In this document: positions 40,910 to 52,851 of the stretch, piece after piece
How the letters are laid out: the number at the start of each line of letters is the position of its first letter
How positions within the stretch are numbered: the stretch's first letter is position 1
The notes under the pieces: generated by a model
The model's database searches: none
The model's input: only the letters and a program-made list of their open reading frames with translations
What the model was told of the DNA's origin: nothing
Position numbers and translations under genes: made by a program
Origin: Silene latifolia
Taxonomy: Eukaryota; Streptophyta; Magnoliopsida; Caryophyllales; Caryophyllaceae
DNA: 64,000 nt
Direction of reading: 5' to 3'
Assembly: GCF_048544455.1 (NCBI RefSeq)
Contig: NC_133526.1
Span: forward strand, 8,820,001 to 8,884,000

Positions 40910-43371
40910 TCAAGGAGCATCACTTGGTATCGAAAACCTCTTAAATTGAATGTCGTCAATCAAACGATTCAATTGGTTATAGGATGAACCAACTGGACTT
41001 ACGGCATGTGTAGCTAACTTAGCCAAACAATCTACCTTGCTTAGGAACTCATCTTTACGGGTGTCCATGAGATCTTTGATCATCGTCTCAACCATGTGTC
41101 GACTGCAAGTATCCTTCATGTCGAGCCCAATATTCCAAACTTCACTCACAAGCCTACTATTCACTTGTTGATCAAAAGTGAAAGGCCAACAAATCATGGG
41201 CACACCTTCTACAATACTCTCCAAAGTCGAGTTCCATCCACTATGAGTCAAAAACCCGCCAATCGCTCTATGTTTTAAGACCTCCTCCTGTGGAGCCCAC
41301 TTGACTATCCAACCTCGTTCTTTCGTACCCTCCAAAACTTCGTCTGAAATCTTCAATTGAGCCTCGTCTACAACGTCAATCACTGAATTTGGCCTCCTAA
41401 CCCAGAGAAATCTCGTCCCGCTATTCAACAGTCCGTGCCAAAACTCGAATAGTTGATCTTTCGTCATGAATGCTAGGCTTCCAATACTAACAAATAGGAC
41501 CGATTTTGAGGGTTGAGCATCAAGCCATGTCAAGCAACTTCTATCTTCCTGCCATATACTATTCGAGAATGACAGGGGCCTATCGACACTTTCAGGTTGT
41601 TCTTGTTCAAGTCGAGTCGTGAGGTTTAGGTGTAGTGGACCGACGGTGTACAAGTTAGGACTTAGCGGATGCATGTGAGAGAGCAATTCACCTTCAAGAT
41701 CATCGAATGTATTGAGAATGTGGCCTTGAGCGCTTGAATAATGTTGAGCTTCTTTGAGAATAAGTTGAGCAACTGGTTTGTTTGGATCATAATCTCGACA
41801 AAAAGTTGGAAGATCACGACGTCTTAAGTAAGTTTCCATCCCTGGTACGCTTGTTACCGGTGCATCCATATCATCCCCTGCATTCAGCAAAAAATAGAAA
41901 TTAGAGATTAGTGATGATGCAATTCTGCAGTAGAATCACAATTCTGAAGAGACGGTTTTCTTTTATGTTACAGAAAGTCAATCAGTGTGTGTGAAAGTAG
42001 AAACAAAGGCAGTTTAAATACAAAGCGATACAGGTTCAGGCATGTGACCTATCGTCACCTGGCGTTTCGGCTTTGCATTTCATGTGGGTATTCAATAAAC
42101 CGTTTGTTCACCAAGATACTAAACATCCATTAATGTCAAACACTTGTCAGGTATTAACTGAACCAGTGCGCCGTCAAAAACTTACAAAGATATACCCCTC
42201 TCATTCACCGGAATCATACCGTTTACTAAATACATAGATAGGCAGGCAAGTCTCTCCAGTCTCCATAGTATGATTCCGGCAAATAAGAGCGAGTAGTACA
42301 TAGATAGGCAGGCAAGTCTCTCCATTAAAACTGGTTCGTCAAACCTTTAAAAAAAGGGTACATACACTACATTTTCTTAAGAAAAAACCGTCTCTCAAAT
42401 GTGACAACTTATGATAAACGAGCATTTGTTCAACTCTAATTTAAAATTGTGTAATTCACTCAGAGCCTTTCTTGTAACTTCATACAACTACTGAAGAGAT
42501 ATTCATAAGTTGACGGGACAATGATCGCTTTGAAAAAGTCAAAAAATTGACTCCATGAACGATAATCAAGGATTTCTTTACAATTCTCTCCTTTTCACTA
42601 CACAGGATCTGAAGGAATAATCCTTCCCTGTGTGCGGGCTCTAAAGAGGTCGAAGGTATGTCAAAAGATTATGGAAAAAACCGACAGCGTATAGCAGCAC
42701 CCGCTAGATGCTAAACCAGATACAATACATATACCAACATACTTTGCCAGTAAGATAGATGATCTTCGCCGGCATGTATAGTTTCTGTACATAGAATAAG
42801 AGAATAGAAATAGAAACAGACCAGGAAAAGGAAGGTCTCCAGCATGAAGCATCTTAGGAACACAAAGACAAGTCCATAGACCACATGGACTAATTGTGTC
42901 AAAGTAAACAAGGGGCACTCGTATCTCGTTAGCCACATCCGCCATGAACCAGAATAAACCATCAGCTATAACACACGTCACCGGCTTACACCCCGGTCCA
43001 GCCAAGCCATAAGCAAGAAGCTCCCTCAGACGGCTGCCTGCGGTCTGGGCCTGGACTCCAAGGAAGTTGGTAATGTCAGCTATCTGCAAGGCCCCCCGTG
43101 GGTTCTCGAACGAGCCAAACCCATCAGGCACAGTTGCAAACCCAAAACGAGACCCAAAACGGGCCAGGCGAGCAGCTGCAGGGGAGTGGAGGTCGAGTCG
43201 ATGCTGAATGAATTCTGTGTTGAGGAAGGTGACAGCAACAGCGGTTTGACTGAGGGACAGGATGAACTCGGCTAGCTTGAGCATGCAGTTGACTGGACCT
43301 TGGATCGGTAACGGGAATATAACTACGTGTGCGGTAACTTCATTGGAGGCATCATCTGGTAGCATCTCCAT
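40910..43371 (-). CDS. UDP-glycosyltransferase A (7-deoxyloganetic acid GT-like, UGT85/709 type), two exons
   Basis: Exons 42822-43371 and 40910-41877 (GT-AG intron of 944 bp) give 505 residues from ATG 43371. Family-1 UGTs transfer sugar from a UDP-sugar to small acceptors in the cytosol. The C-terminal PSPG donor-binding box is complete (WAPQEEVLKHRAIGG to GVPMICWPF and DQQ). SFGSLA-like SIGSLAFMTKDQLFEFWHGL and the N-terminal IFPLPIQGPVN are seen. In most plant UGTs the last motif is QGHVN with the catalytic His; here it is Pro26. The relay Asp (VIADG, Asp137) is kept. By recollection the closest named relatives are 7-deoxyloganetic acid glucosyltransferases, but the acceptor cannot be inferred. 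A TATAAAG lies at 43451-43457 on the - strand. The frame opens upstream at GTG 43386, not a real start. A tandem partner follows at 44097-46976. Confidence 0.93.
41878..42821 (-). other. Intron of UGT A
   Basis: AT-rich. A 24-bp direct repeat (acatagataggcaggcaagt...) occurs at about 42233 and 42298. No mobile element with clear ends. Confidence 0.5.
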
Positions 43372-44096
43372 ATTATTGTCTTGCACTCTTGCTATGTTGA
43401 TATGTATCTGATGGAGTTATACAATGCATCCCTTACCGATTCTAGTCTAACTTTATAAGCTTCTCTGCCCTGTTCTTTATAAATTACACTTGCCCAGTCA
43501 TTTCTTTGATAAGGTCTACAACAAGTCTCCATTAAGACGGCACTATCCATTTTAAACTTAAGACGAATCAATTACATACTACTTGTGTATATAAGAATGC
43601 ATAGGGAAAAGCAATATATTTGTCTTATATACAAAAGTGATAGGACACTTGACCCATCTTAAGCTTAAGACAGACAATACCGCCTTAAATGAGAATTTGT
43701 GGTCTATAGTAGCTTAATTATAAGCTTCTAAATCTTCTACCATCTTAAAAAAAAAAAAAATTTATTGCAGAAAAGACAATCAAGGGGTCCAACAGATACA
43801 ACAATATTTTATTGCATTGGTCATTACCCTACTCATTCAAAGTTTATAATAGAAAAATAGAAATATTCTAATGGAGTTAAAACAAACATGTAAAATATTA
43901 GGTATATATATGTTTTTTTATATATATGTCTTAACCACTGCTTATTAATCAATCGGAAACTCGATTCTAACCCTTAGTAATGGGCAGCTATTCATTCTTG
44001 CACAATTTAAAATGGACTTGGTACCTTTGGCCAATTCTCAACCGATCAGAAACTAAACCAAAAGGTAACTCCTACAATGACATCTTGAAAGCATAC
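43372..44096. other. Spacer between the two UGT genes
   Basis: Holds the UGT A promoter. A degraded MITE lies at about 43523-43703 (ends tctccattaagacgg and ccgccttaaatgagaa, same family as 25268), with weakly matching 9-bp flanks gtctacaac/gtctatagt. The 3' UTR of UGT B is at the right. No other gene seen. Confidence 0.5.
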
Positions 44097-46976
44097 TCAA
44101 TGTGCATTACTTGGTATTGCCAACCTCTTAAATTTGATGTCGTCGATCAAACGATTCAATTGGTTATAGGATGAACCACCTGGACCGACGGCCTGTGCAG
44201 CCAACTTAGCCATACAATCTACCTTTTTTAAGAACTCCTCTTTACGGGCTCCCATAAGATCTTTGACCATCGTCTCAATAACAACCCGATTGCAATTATC
44301 CTTCATGTCCAGCCCCATCTTCCAAACCTCACTCACAAGCCTACTATTCACTTGTTGATCGACAAAGAAAGGCCAACAAATCATAGGCACACCTTCCACA
44401 ATACTCTCCAGGGTCGAGTTCCACCCACTATGAGTCAAAAACCCACCAATTGCCCTATGTTTTAAGACCGCCTCTTGTGGGACCCAACTCACTATCAGAG
44501 CTCTTTCTTTTGTACCTGCCAAAACTTCGTCTGAAATATCCAATTGGTCCTCGTCCACAATGTCAATTACCGAATTTGGCCTCCTAACCCATAGAAATCT
44601 CATCCCGCTGTTCACCAATCCATGCCAAAATTCGACTAATTGGTCTTTCGTCATGAATGCTAGGCTTCCAATACTAACAAATAGGACCGATTTTGAGGGT
44701 TGAGCATCAAGCCATGTCAAGCAACTTCTATCTTCTTGCCATATATTATTCGAGAATGACAGGGGTGAATCCACATTATCAGATTGTTTTTGTTCAAGTC
44801 GAGTCATGAGGTTTAGGTGGAGAGGACCGACAGTGTACATGTTAGGACTAAATGGACGCATATGAGAGAGCAATTCACCTTCAAGATCATCAAATGTATT
44901 GAGAATGTGGCCTTGAGCGCTTGAATAATATTGAGCTTCTTTAAGAAAAAGTTGAATGACTTGGTCGTTTGGATCATAATCTCGGCAAAAGCTTGCAAGA
45001 TCACGGCGTCTTAAGTAAGTTTCCATCCCAGGTACACTTGTTACCAATGCATCTAGGTCATCCCCTGCATTCGGCAAAATTAGATATTTAACATTGTTGA
45101 TGATGCAACTCAACAGAGAAATATTTTTTTAAAGATAACACTGATGTTTTTATTATATAAGTGTTGATCTGAAATCATTAATAATGATCTGACCTAGATG
45201 CGGTATAAATGTAGACAATACATTCTCACTTTAGTTCTGTGCTTCCAATTGGAAAACAAAACATACCCAAAATAGAAATTACGCTACTGTAACAACCCAC
45301 CGAACCTGGAAAAGTGAATAATTACAACTTACAAGGTACTGTATTAGAGTATCTTTTTACAATATAGCCCGCGACTACAACATGCACACGCATTAAAACA
45401 TCTATGCGCATCTTAGGCCCGGCCCTTATCCGGTCACACGCATACAGTGATACAACTTATTCATGACAGGACAGTGATATTCAAAAATTTACATAGGTTT
45501 GATCCGCTAACCCCTCCTAAACCCAATAATATTGCTTGCCGATGAGTCAGAAGGTCAATGTTAAGCCAGGCCAGCAGCCAATTCATGCTCAGCGTGTGAT
45601 CGCCTCGCATCCAGTGATCCAGAAATATGAATATCACTAAGGAACATTCATTCTAACTTCACAAAAGAACTAAAGAAATATTCAAAGGTTGATTGACTGT
45701 AATTGCTTTGAAAAAGTCAAATACTCAGCTATATACCATATTACCATCGTAATTAGCCAACCATCAACAAAGACCTTAATGGCCTATAATTAGCAAGATA
45801 CCAATTAATAAAAAGAGCAAAGGAATAGCACCACTGAAGAAAGGCCACAAACATACATATATATAGCTATATATCAGACATTATCCCAAATCTTCAGTGG
45901 CAAACGAAACAATTTTTCTACCCATACTCAACCATCATCTTACCCTTTTTTTTTATGACGAGGGGGTTGAATCTCCTCGGGCCCATGCATTCCCGCACCA
46001 CCACATGGACCATGTAAGCCACCCCCTTCAGGGGCTGCAGTGGCCAAGTGATCATCGCCCGAGCTGGTAGTCGAACCCGGGACCTCTCAACTCCTGCATT
46101 TCTGCAAGCTTCAAGGTTTAACCCGGCTACCACTGGACTAAAACCACTATTTTTAATACCACTGTTTTTGGCTAATTTTAAAATTATGCATAATTTCACA
46201 TTCCGCTACATCCTTTATTTTCCAATGGCCACGTAATATACTTAAAATAAATATATAAAAGTTTAATGGTTATTTATCCGTAATCCGTAGGTAATGGTCT
46301 ACTAAAAAAACTAGTATATCTAAATGAGAAACAGCTACTCGTATGTGACAAAGGGACAGATAGTTATCCCTAATGTGCATACAGTATATTGTACATAGAA
46401 AAAAGAAAGTAGGAGTTGAAAGTGACCTGGAAAAGGAAGGTCCCCAGCTTGAAGCATTTTAGGCAAACAAAGATAAGTCCAAAGACCACAAGGGCTAACA
46501 GTCTCAAAGTAAACAAGGGGCACTCCAATCTCCTTAGCCACATCAGGCATGAACCAAAAGAATCCATCTGCTATAATACACGTCACTGGCTTACGGCGCG
46601 GCCCAGCCGAGCCGTAAACCAGCAGCTCCCTCAGCCGGCTGACAGTCGCTTGCGCCTGGTCCCCCAGGTAGTTTGTTATGTTGGCAAGCTGCTGACCCCC
46701 ACGGGGGTTCTCGTACGGGCCAAGACCGTCGGACACGGTCTCGAACCCAAAGGAGGGTCCGAAACGGGAGAGCCGGGCAGGGGCAGGGGAGTGGAGGTCA
46801 AGCAGGTGTTGGATGAACTCGCTATTGATGAAGGTGACAGAAATGGTGCCTCGGCTAAGGGAGAGGATGAGCTCAGCTAGTTTGAGCATGCAGTTCACTG
46901 GGCCTTGGATAGGTAAGGGGAATATTACAACATGTGGGGTCACCTCATTGGAAATATTATTTAATAGTTTCTCCAT
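44097..46976 (-). CDS. UDP-glycosyltransferase B, tandem paralogue of UGT A
   Basis: Exons 46427-46976 and 44097-45064 (GT-AG intron of 1362 bp) give 505 residues from ATG 46976, exactly the lengths of UGT A's exons. The intron sits at the same codon (PFPG). By eye exon 2 is about 83 percent and exon 1 about 75 percent identical in protein to UGT A. The PSPG box is complete but begins WVPQEAVLKH instead of WAPQEEVLKH. The catalytic-His position is again Pro26 (IQGPVN), and the relay Asp (IIADG) is kept. A TATAAA element lies at about 47037-47042 on the - strand, 60 bp before the ATG. The frame opens upstream at GTG 47030, which the TATA position argues against. Its intron carries a SINE. Confidence 0.93.
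45946..46144 (-). mobile_element. tRNA-derived SINE in the intron of UGT B
   Basis: Read on the - strand it opens with an A box (tagtccagtggtag, 46129-46142), then a B box (gggttcgactacc, 46066-46078) about 50 bp further on. The body continues (ggggctgcag complement, catggtccatgtgg) and ends in an A-run (poly(T) on the + strand at 45946-45954). The size of about 200 bp is usual for plant SINEs. It has the same orientation as the gene. No clear target duplication. An RNA polymerase III promoter is expected from the boxes. Confidence 0.8.
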
Positions 46977-48195
46977 TCTTGGATTGCTATGTTGGATATG
47001 TGATGAAGTTGTGTCTCTTATGTTCCTCACCTAAATTTATAAGCTTTCTCAGCTTTGTTTTATTCAAACTTACCCGGGCTACCGAAGAGGTCTAGTAGTT
47101 AAGACGGGTGAACTTTAAACACTACTTCGATGGTACGAACCCTCCCTCCTTTAATCTTATATTAACCCTGTATTTTCTTAAAAAAAAAAATAGGAAAATG
47201 TGCACTAGCCTAATCATTTCTTTAATATGTGCACTAGCCTAATTATTGAATAAATATATATTTTAGAGCAGAAAAGACAAACAAGGAGTCCAACACATAA
47301 GAAACAGTCTCCACCAGTGGGTACTGGGTAATGCAATATTAAATTCAAGTGGTTGGGGACTTGGGGTGATGAGGTATACTATTAAGACAGACGATTAAAT
47401 CACCACATCATTTGAGAAACTAAAAACCTCCCCCGAAAGTCCGAAACGGAAACATAAATTATTGAGACAAACACCCTCAAGGGTCCATGACATACAACAA
47501 CATTAATTTAACACCATGCTGCAAAAACCATCGCATCTAAGTGCCCGTTGGGAAAAAATAAGTTTATGCAAATTTATCTTATGTTTAAATACATCTACTG
47601 TTTTCACTTTTCAACTACCTATAATAAAATGTGTGTCAAGAAATCAACCAATTGATACTGCACAATGAAGCACAATTGAATGTAGGAGTCCATGAGGATG
47701 CAGACCTACGATAATTTACTAAGATGCTTCATCCTAGCTCTTTAATCAGGACTTTTATTACTCATCAGAACAACCCTTATCAGTTGCGACATAAGAAACA
47801 TAACAGAAAGATCAGGGATGACATCAGGAATATTAAAAATGAGAGCTAGCTGTCAGAGTTGTTTTCGACTTGCGTTCTGGAAAGCAGTACAGTACCCAAC
47901 ACCAGGCAAATATACAAAGTAAGAAGTATTGAAGGTATTCTGTTACAGGTACTTTCTTCAAAGGTTTACATCATCAAAGACTTTTTGCGGTTTTTAGAAT
48001 TGGGATCAACTAACTATGGTATTTTAATTCAGCTCGTTTATAACAAAACCACGAGTTTACGTAATTGCCGACGCAATTTCATTTGCGGTCAATTGAATAT
48101 AGTTTTTTGTGCTGACAACACAAAATTTTAAGTGTGTACATATAAGCTCTTTACCGCAGCATAGGCAAAATTAGTGCACTTTTGGCTTGTAAGGT
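46977..48195. other. Spacer upstream of UGT B
   Basis: Promoter of UGT B at the left, then AT-rich DNA. A frame of 90 codons at 47859-48131 matches nothing I know and shows no domain, so I do not call it. Confidence 0.45.
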
Positions 48196-48660
48196 GAATC
48201 CATTTTTAAAATAATGCTCAAAAATAAAATATTTGTCGTTTTGGGCCGATTTTGAAAATATTTGTCAAAATGATGTCCACGTAGGCTCGGGATTTCTGGA
48301 CCTGAAACACGCCAGCACCAATGGCGTGTTTGGGGAAGGAAACACGCCATTAGCAGTGGCGTGTCTTTTCAACAATTTTTTTCTTCAACTGACAGAACTT
48401 AAAAAAAAAATTATACAAAGACTCGCCATTGGGAATGGCGTGTTTCCGCTCCGAAACCCGCCATTCTCAATGGCGTGTTTGCTTTAGTGCATTTTAATGA
48501 AGTTTCTTTCCCTACTCATTATAAACACGCCATTGGTAGTGGCGTGTTTCAGGTCCAGAAATCCCGAGCCTACGTGCACACCATTTTGACAAATATTTTC
48601 AAAACCGACCCAAAACGACAAATATTTTATTTTTTAGCATTATTTTAAAAAATCGTTCAA
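48196..48660. repeat. Foldback element with five ACGCCA/TGGCGT hairpins
   Basis: Outer arms of about 105 bp (48212-48314 and about 48536-48640) are near-perfect reverse complements, sharing aaaatatttgtcgttttggg and ctcgggatttctggacctg. Inside are five short palindromic modules of the form aaacacgccatt-n-aatggcgtgttt at about 48305, 48340, 48420, 48455 and 48523. No target duplication found. The class is uncertain; it could be a non-autonomous Mutator-like or foldback element. Confidence 0.7.
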
Positions 48661-51428
48661 GTTTGTAACACCAAAATTAACAAGTTTAGTATAATAAGCC
48701 TTGTGGGTTGAGGGATGGCCACTATTATCACAAATACTACAAATCATGTTACAAATTGCTAACTTCAAGCATTAGGAGCATGCTGAGAAACATGTAGAGC
48801 AGAGCTGTGCCCAAGCTTAAAGGCTAAAGCATACGAGAGCAGGAATCAAAATCAAGCCTACAATAGCAACTTGACTGTTTGAACGGCATCAAAAGCAGCT
48901 GTAGTTTGTTTCTAATAAATTAGCAAAAAAACAAATTAAGGCCTCCTGCAGATGCTAGGGTATGGGGTCGGATGTACACAGTCTTCCTCTGTTCAGGGGC
49001 TATTTCTGGATGACCCGTATACCCAAAATGAAATAAACAAATAAATAAATAAAGTGCATTGCATACTTCACGATTAAAAAAGTGCAACAAGTTTCGTAAG
49101 TCATCTTTCTTTAATGTCAACCATAGTCCAGAAGTAAAGACGAGCTATGGCTTTATTTTGTGTTTGATCATCCCTCAACAAAAACGTCAAATAAGCAGGT
49201 ATCACCCATTCGCTACCATTAATTGACATAACAAATTGTCAGTTTAGAAAACAGACGACATAATGCCACAAATCCACATACCTGTTATTCCCATGAAAAA
49301 CGCCCCGCTGGGATGCCTTCATAAGGCGATAGGGGTGAGAAGTGGAAAGTGAGTTGATACATGTTCATTATTTACAACCAACCCGAGAACATTCTTCAAA
49401 ATCTCCTTTAGAGTGTGCTGCCAGTGGATTAAAAAGAGTATAAATAGATAACCCTTCAGAGTTGAGAGGCAGTAAAACAGGGTTAAACAGCTTTCAAGTT
49501 TTGAGGTTGTCCAATAGCAGGCATGCTTTGATTGATGTCTTAAGTTATACTCTATATCATTTAGCAAATTTCACATTTCAAAATTCAGCATCCACCCCAC
49601 TTAGCAATTTAAAAGTTACAATTAGCAACTTAAAAGATTTAATAAATAGATTAATCAGATGAGATATTGCAGGAAAACGAAATGTAAATTCATACACAGA
49701 GAAACTTGCTGCTCAAAAAAATTTCAAAGTTGGAGGTTTGTAATCAAAAACCTTGACATAATATTCATTACACATATCCACAAATAAGTCAAGTAATCTT
49801 TCTTCATTTGGAAGGTTTTAGAAATGGAATGGATTGAGTCCATTCAAGTGTTTGGTTGGGTGATTTTGGAATGGAGTTAGATACCCAATGGATTCTAACT
49901 CCACCCCAACCCCTTGGAATCCCATACCCACCTCTTCCCCTTGGATTCCAAATCCATTCCTTCACGCTTATTATGAAAATGAACCAAACAAGTTTTTAAA
50001 GGAATGGAATTAGAACCCCATACTACTATGGTTTCTCATTCCATTCCATTCCTACACACTAAAGCAAACGACCCCTAAAAGATAAAATTCTGAACATACA
50101 TCAAGTGTTTGCTCAAGTATGTCAATTGCAGCAACACCAGCTCCGCAAGATACCTAATACGTATTCACAACTCAAAAGTCACAACTATGCCTGTAACTTG
50201 TAAAAAAAACTGCAACCAATGAAGATAGACAAGAAAACTTGCAAATGCAAATCATCGTTCAACAATAGAAAATTCTATAGACAAGCAAACTATTATCAAT
50301 TAGAAGTCTCCAAACGATCAAAACTTTTGCATGGATTGCTTGACTACTACTCCGTATATCATAATCAGCTATTCTAAGGATTGAAATTATACATGGATAT
50401 GACGCATGAAAGATCTTCACTCAAACAAAAAGAATAGATAATTTCACATTGCTGTTGCAGCTCCTTTTTATTGTCCCTCAATTGAGAGAAACAACAAATG
50501 AGAAAAAGAGAAGGGCGAGTTTACAAGATAGCAATTCATACCATCATATATTTTGGTAATTCCCCACTTGAAGTAGAATAAAGTATATTGGACATGTCCA
50601 AATTAACCACAATCTCAACTTGTTAGGCATCATCTACCCCGCGAATTAGATCTCTCACAACAACTACCTTTACTATCTTTTTTTCCTCTACTCCCGAGTC
50701 CTCGACATTATTCCCCATATCTCACTCAACTCCCCCATGAATACTTTTGCTTAGAGAGTTTGAGTACATCAGGAATCTCACATAAGTTTCAGTTACTCGT
50801 GTCCTTGTGAAGCTCTAAATACAGTTACGTATTACCCAACCACTAGGTAAAACCAACCACTAGGTAATCTCATCACCGAATAAATCTTCATTGAGTGAAG
50901 TGTAGAAAATAAGAAACGCTTTCTATTATTGATGAATTGCATAATTACAAATGCATCATATACACTTATCTATAGTACAAGAAACAATTCTAAGTAGTGA
51001 TAATATATTGCTCCTAATTAAGAAACAAACAGTAGCATTGTTTCAATGCCACGGTTATGTTTTAGGCGTGAGATCATGATCATCACATTGAGTACAACAT
51101 CTCGAGCTAACTTCAATGGCACCACAGTACCACACTCAGTGGAATCACATCAATGCCTTCCAAACATTAATCGAAGATGTAATACTTCGAACATTTGTGT
51201 GGTTAACATACATAAATGCCTTCCAAAAATCCTTATAGAAGGTGCATATCAGAATATATCCTTGCTTCTAGTCCACTACTCCCTCTATCCCAATCATTTT
51301 GTTTACCTTTGATTATAATACCACTCACGAAAATAATAAAAGGTAAACAAATGATGGAGACGGAAAGAGTACAACGCTAAGTCATTGATCATATGTACTT
51401 TCTTGTGAGTTTGGGATGTTCAATTATA
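48661..51428. other. Gene-free AT-rich region
   Basis: No gene recognised. About 49830-50085 looks like an old MITE (ggaatggaatgg repeats and an end ggggtcgtttgc on the - strand). The rest has only short frames without domains. Confidence 0.5.
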
Positions 51429-51641
51429 CTCCCTCCGTTCCGGTCAATTGTGGTCCTTTGGTTTTGGCACAAAGACCAGGGAAAGAGGAGGGGCCAATTA
51501 CTAAATGACAAATGGAACAAAATGAGTGTTAGTGTGGATGATCAAATTGCTCATTAAGTTCATTCTTAAATTAGAAAGGACAACAATTGACCGAAACGCC
51601 CCAAAATGGAATAGGACAACAAATGACCGGGACACAGGGAG
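51429..51641. mobile_element. Stowaway MITE (213 bp, TA target)
   Basis: Terminal CTCCCTCCGTTCCGGTCAAT and, on the other strand, CTCCCTGTGTCCCGGTCATT, flanked by TA. This is the Tc1/mariner-derived Stowaway pattern. Close relatives lie at 51956, 52166 and 54400. Confidence 0.9.
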
Positions 51642-51840
51642 TACGTTTTAGCGGGTTAACAAAACTCTAGATGACACATAAATTGCATCCAGAAGTGAGA
51701 AGTCCATTAAATGAATGCATATTCCAAATACCCATCCAACAGAAGAGGCCTTCTTCTTTGTTCACACAATGGTCACTCAGACTCAAACAAAGATCAAACC
51801 GAATTGATACGACAACAAAACCAGTTAAAAATATATTTCC

Positions 51841-52260
51841 TCACTCTCCATCATACTTAAAAAAGTGAAGGAGTGAGTAATACGCTACAATTCACTGTCG
51901 TAATCAAATCAAAACGGTTTTGAAGCATAATATACGAGCAAGTAGTAGTTATATACTCCCTCCGTCCCGGTCAATTGTTGTCCTTTGGTTTTGGCACAAA
52001 GACCACGGAAATAGGAGGCGTCGGATTAAATTGAGTGTAAATGATCAAATTCACTCTCCATCATACTTAAAAAAGTGAAGGAGTGAGTAATACGCTACAA
52101 TTCACTGTCGTAATCAAATCAAAACGGTTTTGAAGCATAATATACGAGCAAGTAGTAGTTATATACTCCCTCTGTCCCGGTCAATTGTTGTCCTTTGGTT
52201 TTGGCACAAAGACAAGGAAATAGGAGGGGGTGGGGGCCAATCACTAGATGACAAGTGGAA
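51841..52260. repeat. 210-bp tandem duplication, two units
   Basis: Units 51841-52050 and 52051-52260 are nearly identical through the host flank and the first part of a Stowaway element. In unit 1 the Stowaway copy (51956 to about 52040) is cut short where unit 2 begins (gatcaaattcactctcc). The duplication therefore arose after the Stowaway insertion. Confidence 0.88.
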
Positions 52261-52377
52261 TAAATTGAGGGTGAATGATCAAATTGCTCATCAAGTTCAT
52301 CCTCAAAATAGAAAGGAAAACAATTGAGTAAGACACCCAAAATGGAAAAGGACAACAAATTACCGGGACAGAGGGAG
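52166..52377. mobile_element. Stowaway MITE (212 bp, TA target), complete copy
   Basis: Ends CTCCCTCTGTCCCGGTCAAT and (other strand) CTCCCTCTGTCCCGGTAATT, flanked by TA. Source of the partial copy at 51956 made by the local tandem duplication. Confidence 0.9.
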
Positions 52378-52851
52378 TATACAACAATTAAAACTTGCAA
52401 AAATAGCAAAATCAGGAAAAAAAAAAAAACAAGAATATCACAAAATTTTGTGCAAATATTTTGAGAAATGACTCACCAAGCTAATTGATGTAAGCTAATG
52501 GTGAGGGCGTGGAGTTAATGGTGTGTCGCCATATCAAGGCAGAGATTCATGGTGTGCTCATGCTTGAAGACAGTGGAGGGTTTTACTTCTGAAGATGATC
52601 AGGGATGTCATTATGCCAGTCGAGGTGTATTGGACTATTGGTCTAATTCAATTAGACTTGACCCGCAAAATCAACTCGATTCAAATGATCCGCTCTGAAA
52701 TAGTTTAATTGAGAACCGAAATTGCAGAATTTGAAAGGATGACAGCTTTATGACCCGATTTTAAGATTATACAATTTTTTCGTATATGATACGGTTTTTA
52801 AAACCGGGTCTGCCAAAATGGCACTGTATATACAATTTAAGATTTTTAAAT
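52378..52851. other. Spacer
   Basis: No gene seen. A moderately GC-rich stretch at 52495-52640 has no open frame of note on either strand. Confidence 0.5.

Noticed and set aside
46060-46144. tRNA gene suggested by good A and B boxes
   Set aside because: The boxes belong to a SINE: no cloverleaf is evident and the unit ends in an A-run about 200 bp later.
40900-46980. Biosynthetic gene cluster around the UGT pair
   Set aside because: Neighbours are COG5, a plastid membrane protein, a protease and SF3B5, with no other pathway enzymes nearby. A tandem gene pair is the simpler reading.
46977-47030. Longer N-terminus of UGT B (MRNIRDTTSSHIQ...)
   Set aside because: The first codon is GTG, and a TATA box at about 47037 would place the transcript start after it; ATG 46976 gives a protein of the same length as UGT A.
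47859-48131. 90-codon frame as a small gene
   Set aside because: No domain, no recognisable homologue, composition like the surrounding spacer.
48300-48550. CRISPR-like array of repeated palindromes
   Set aside because: Eukaryotic nuclear DNA; spacing is irregular and the repeats lie within the inverted arms of a foldback element.
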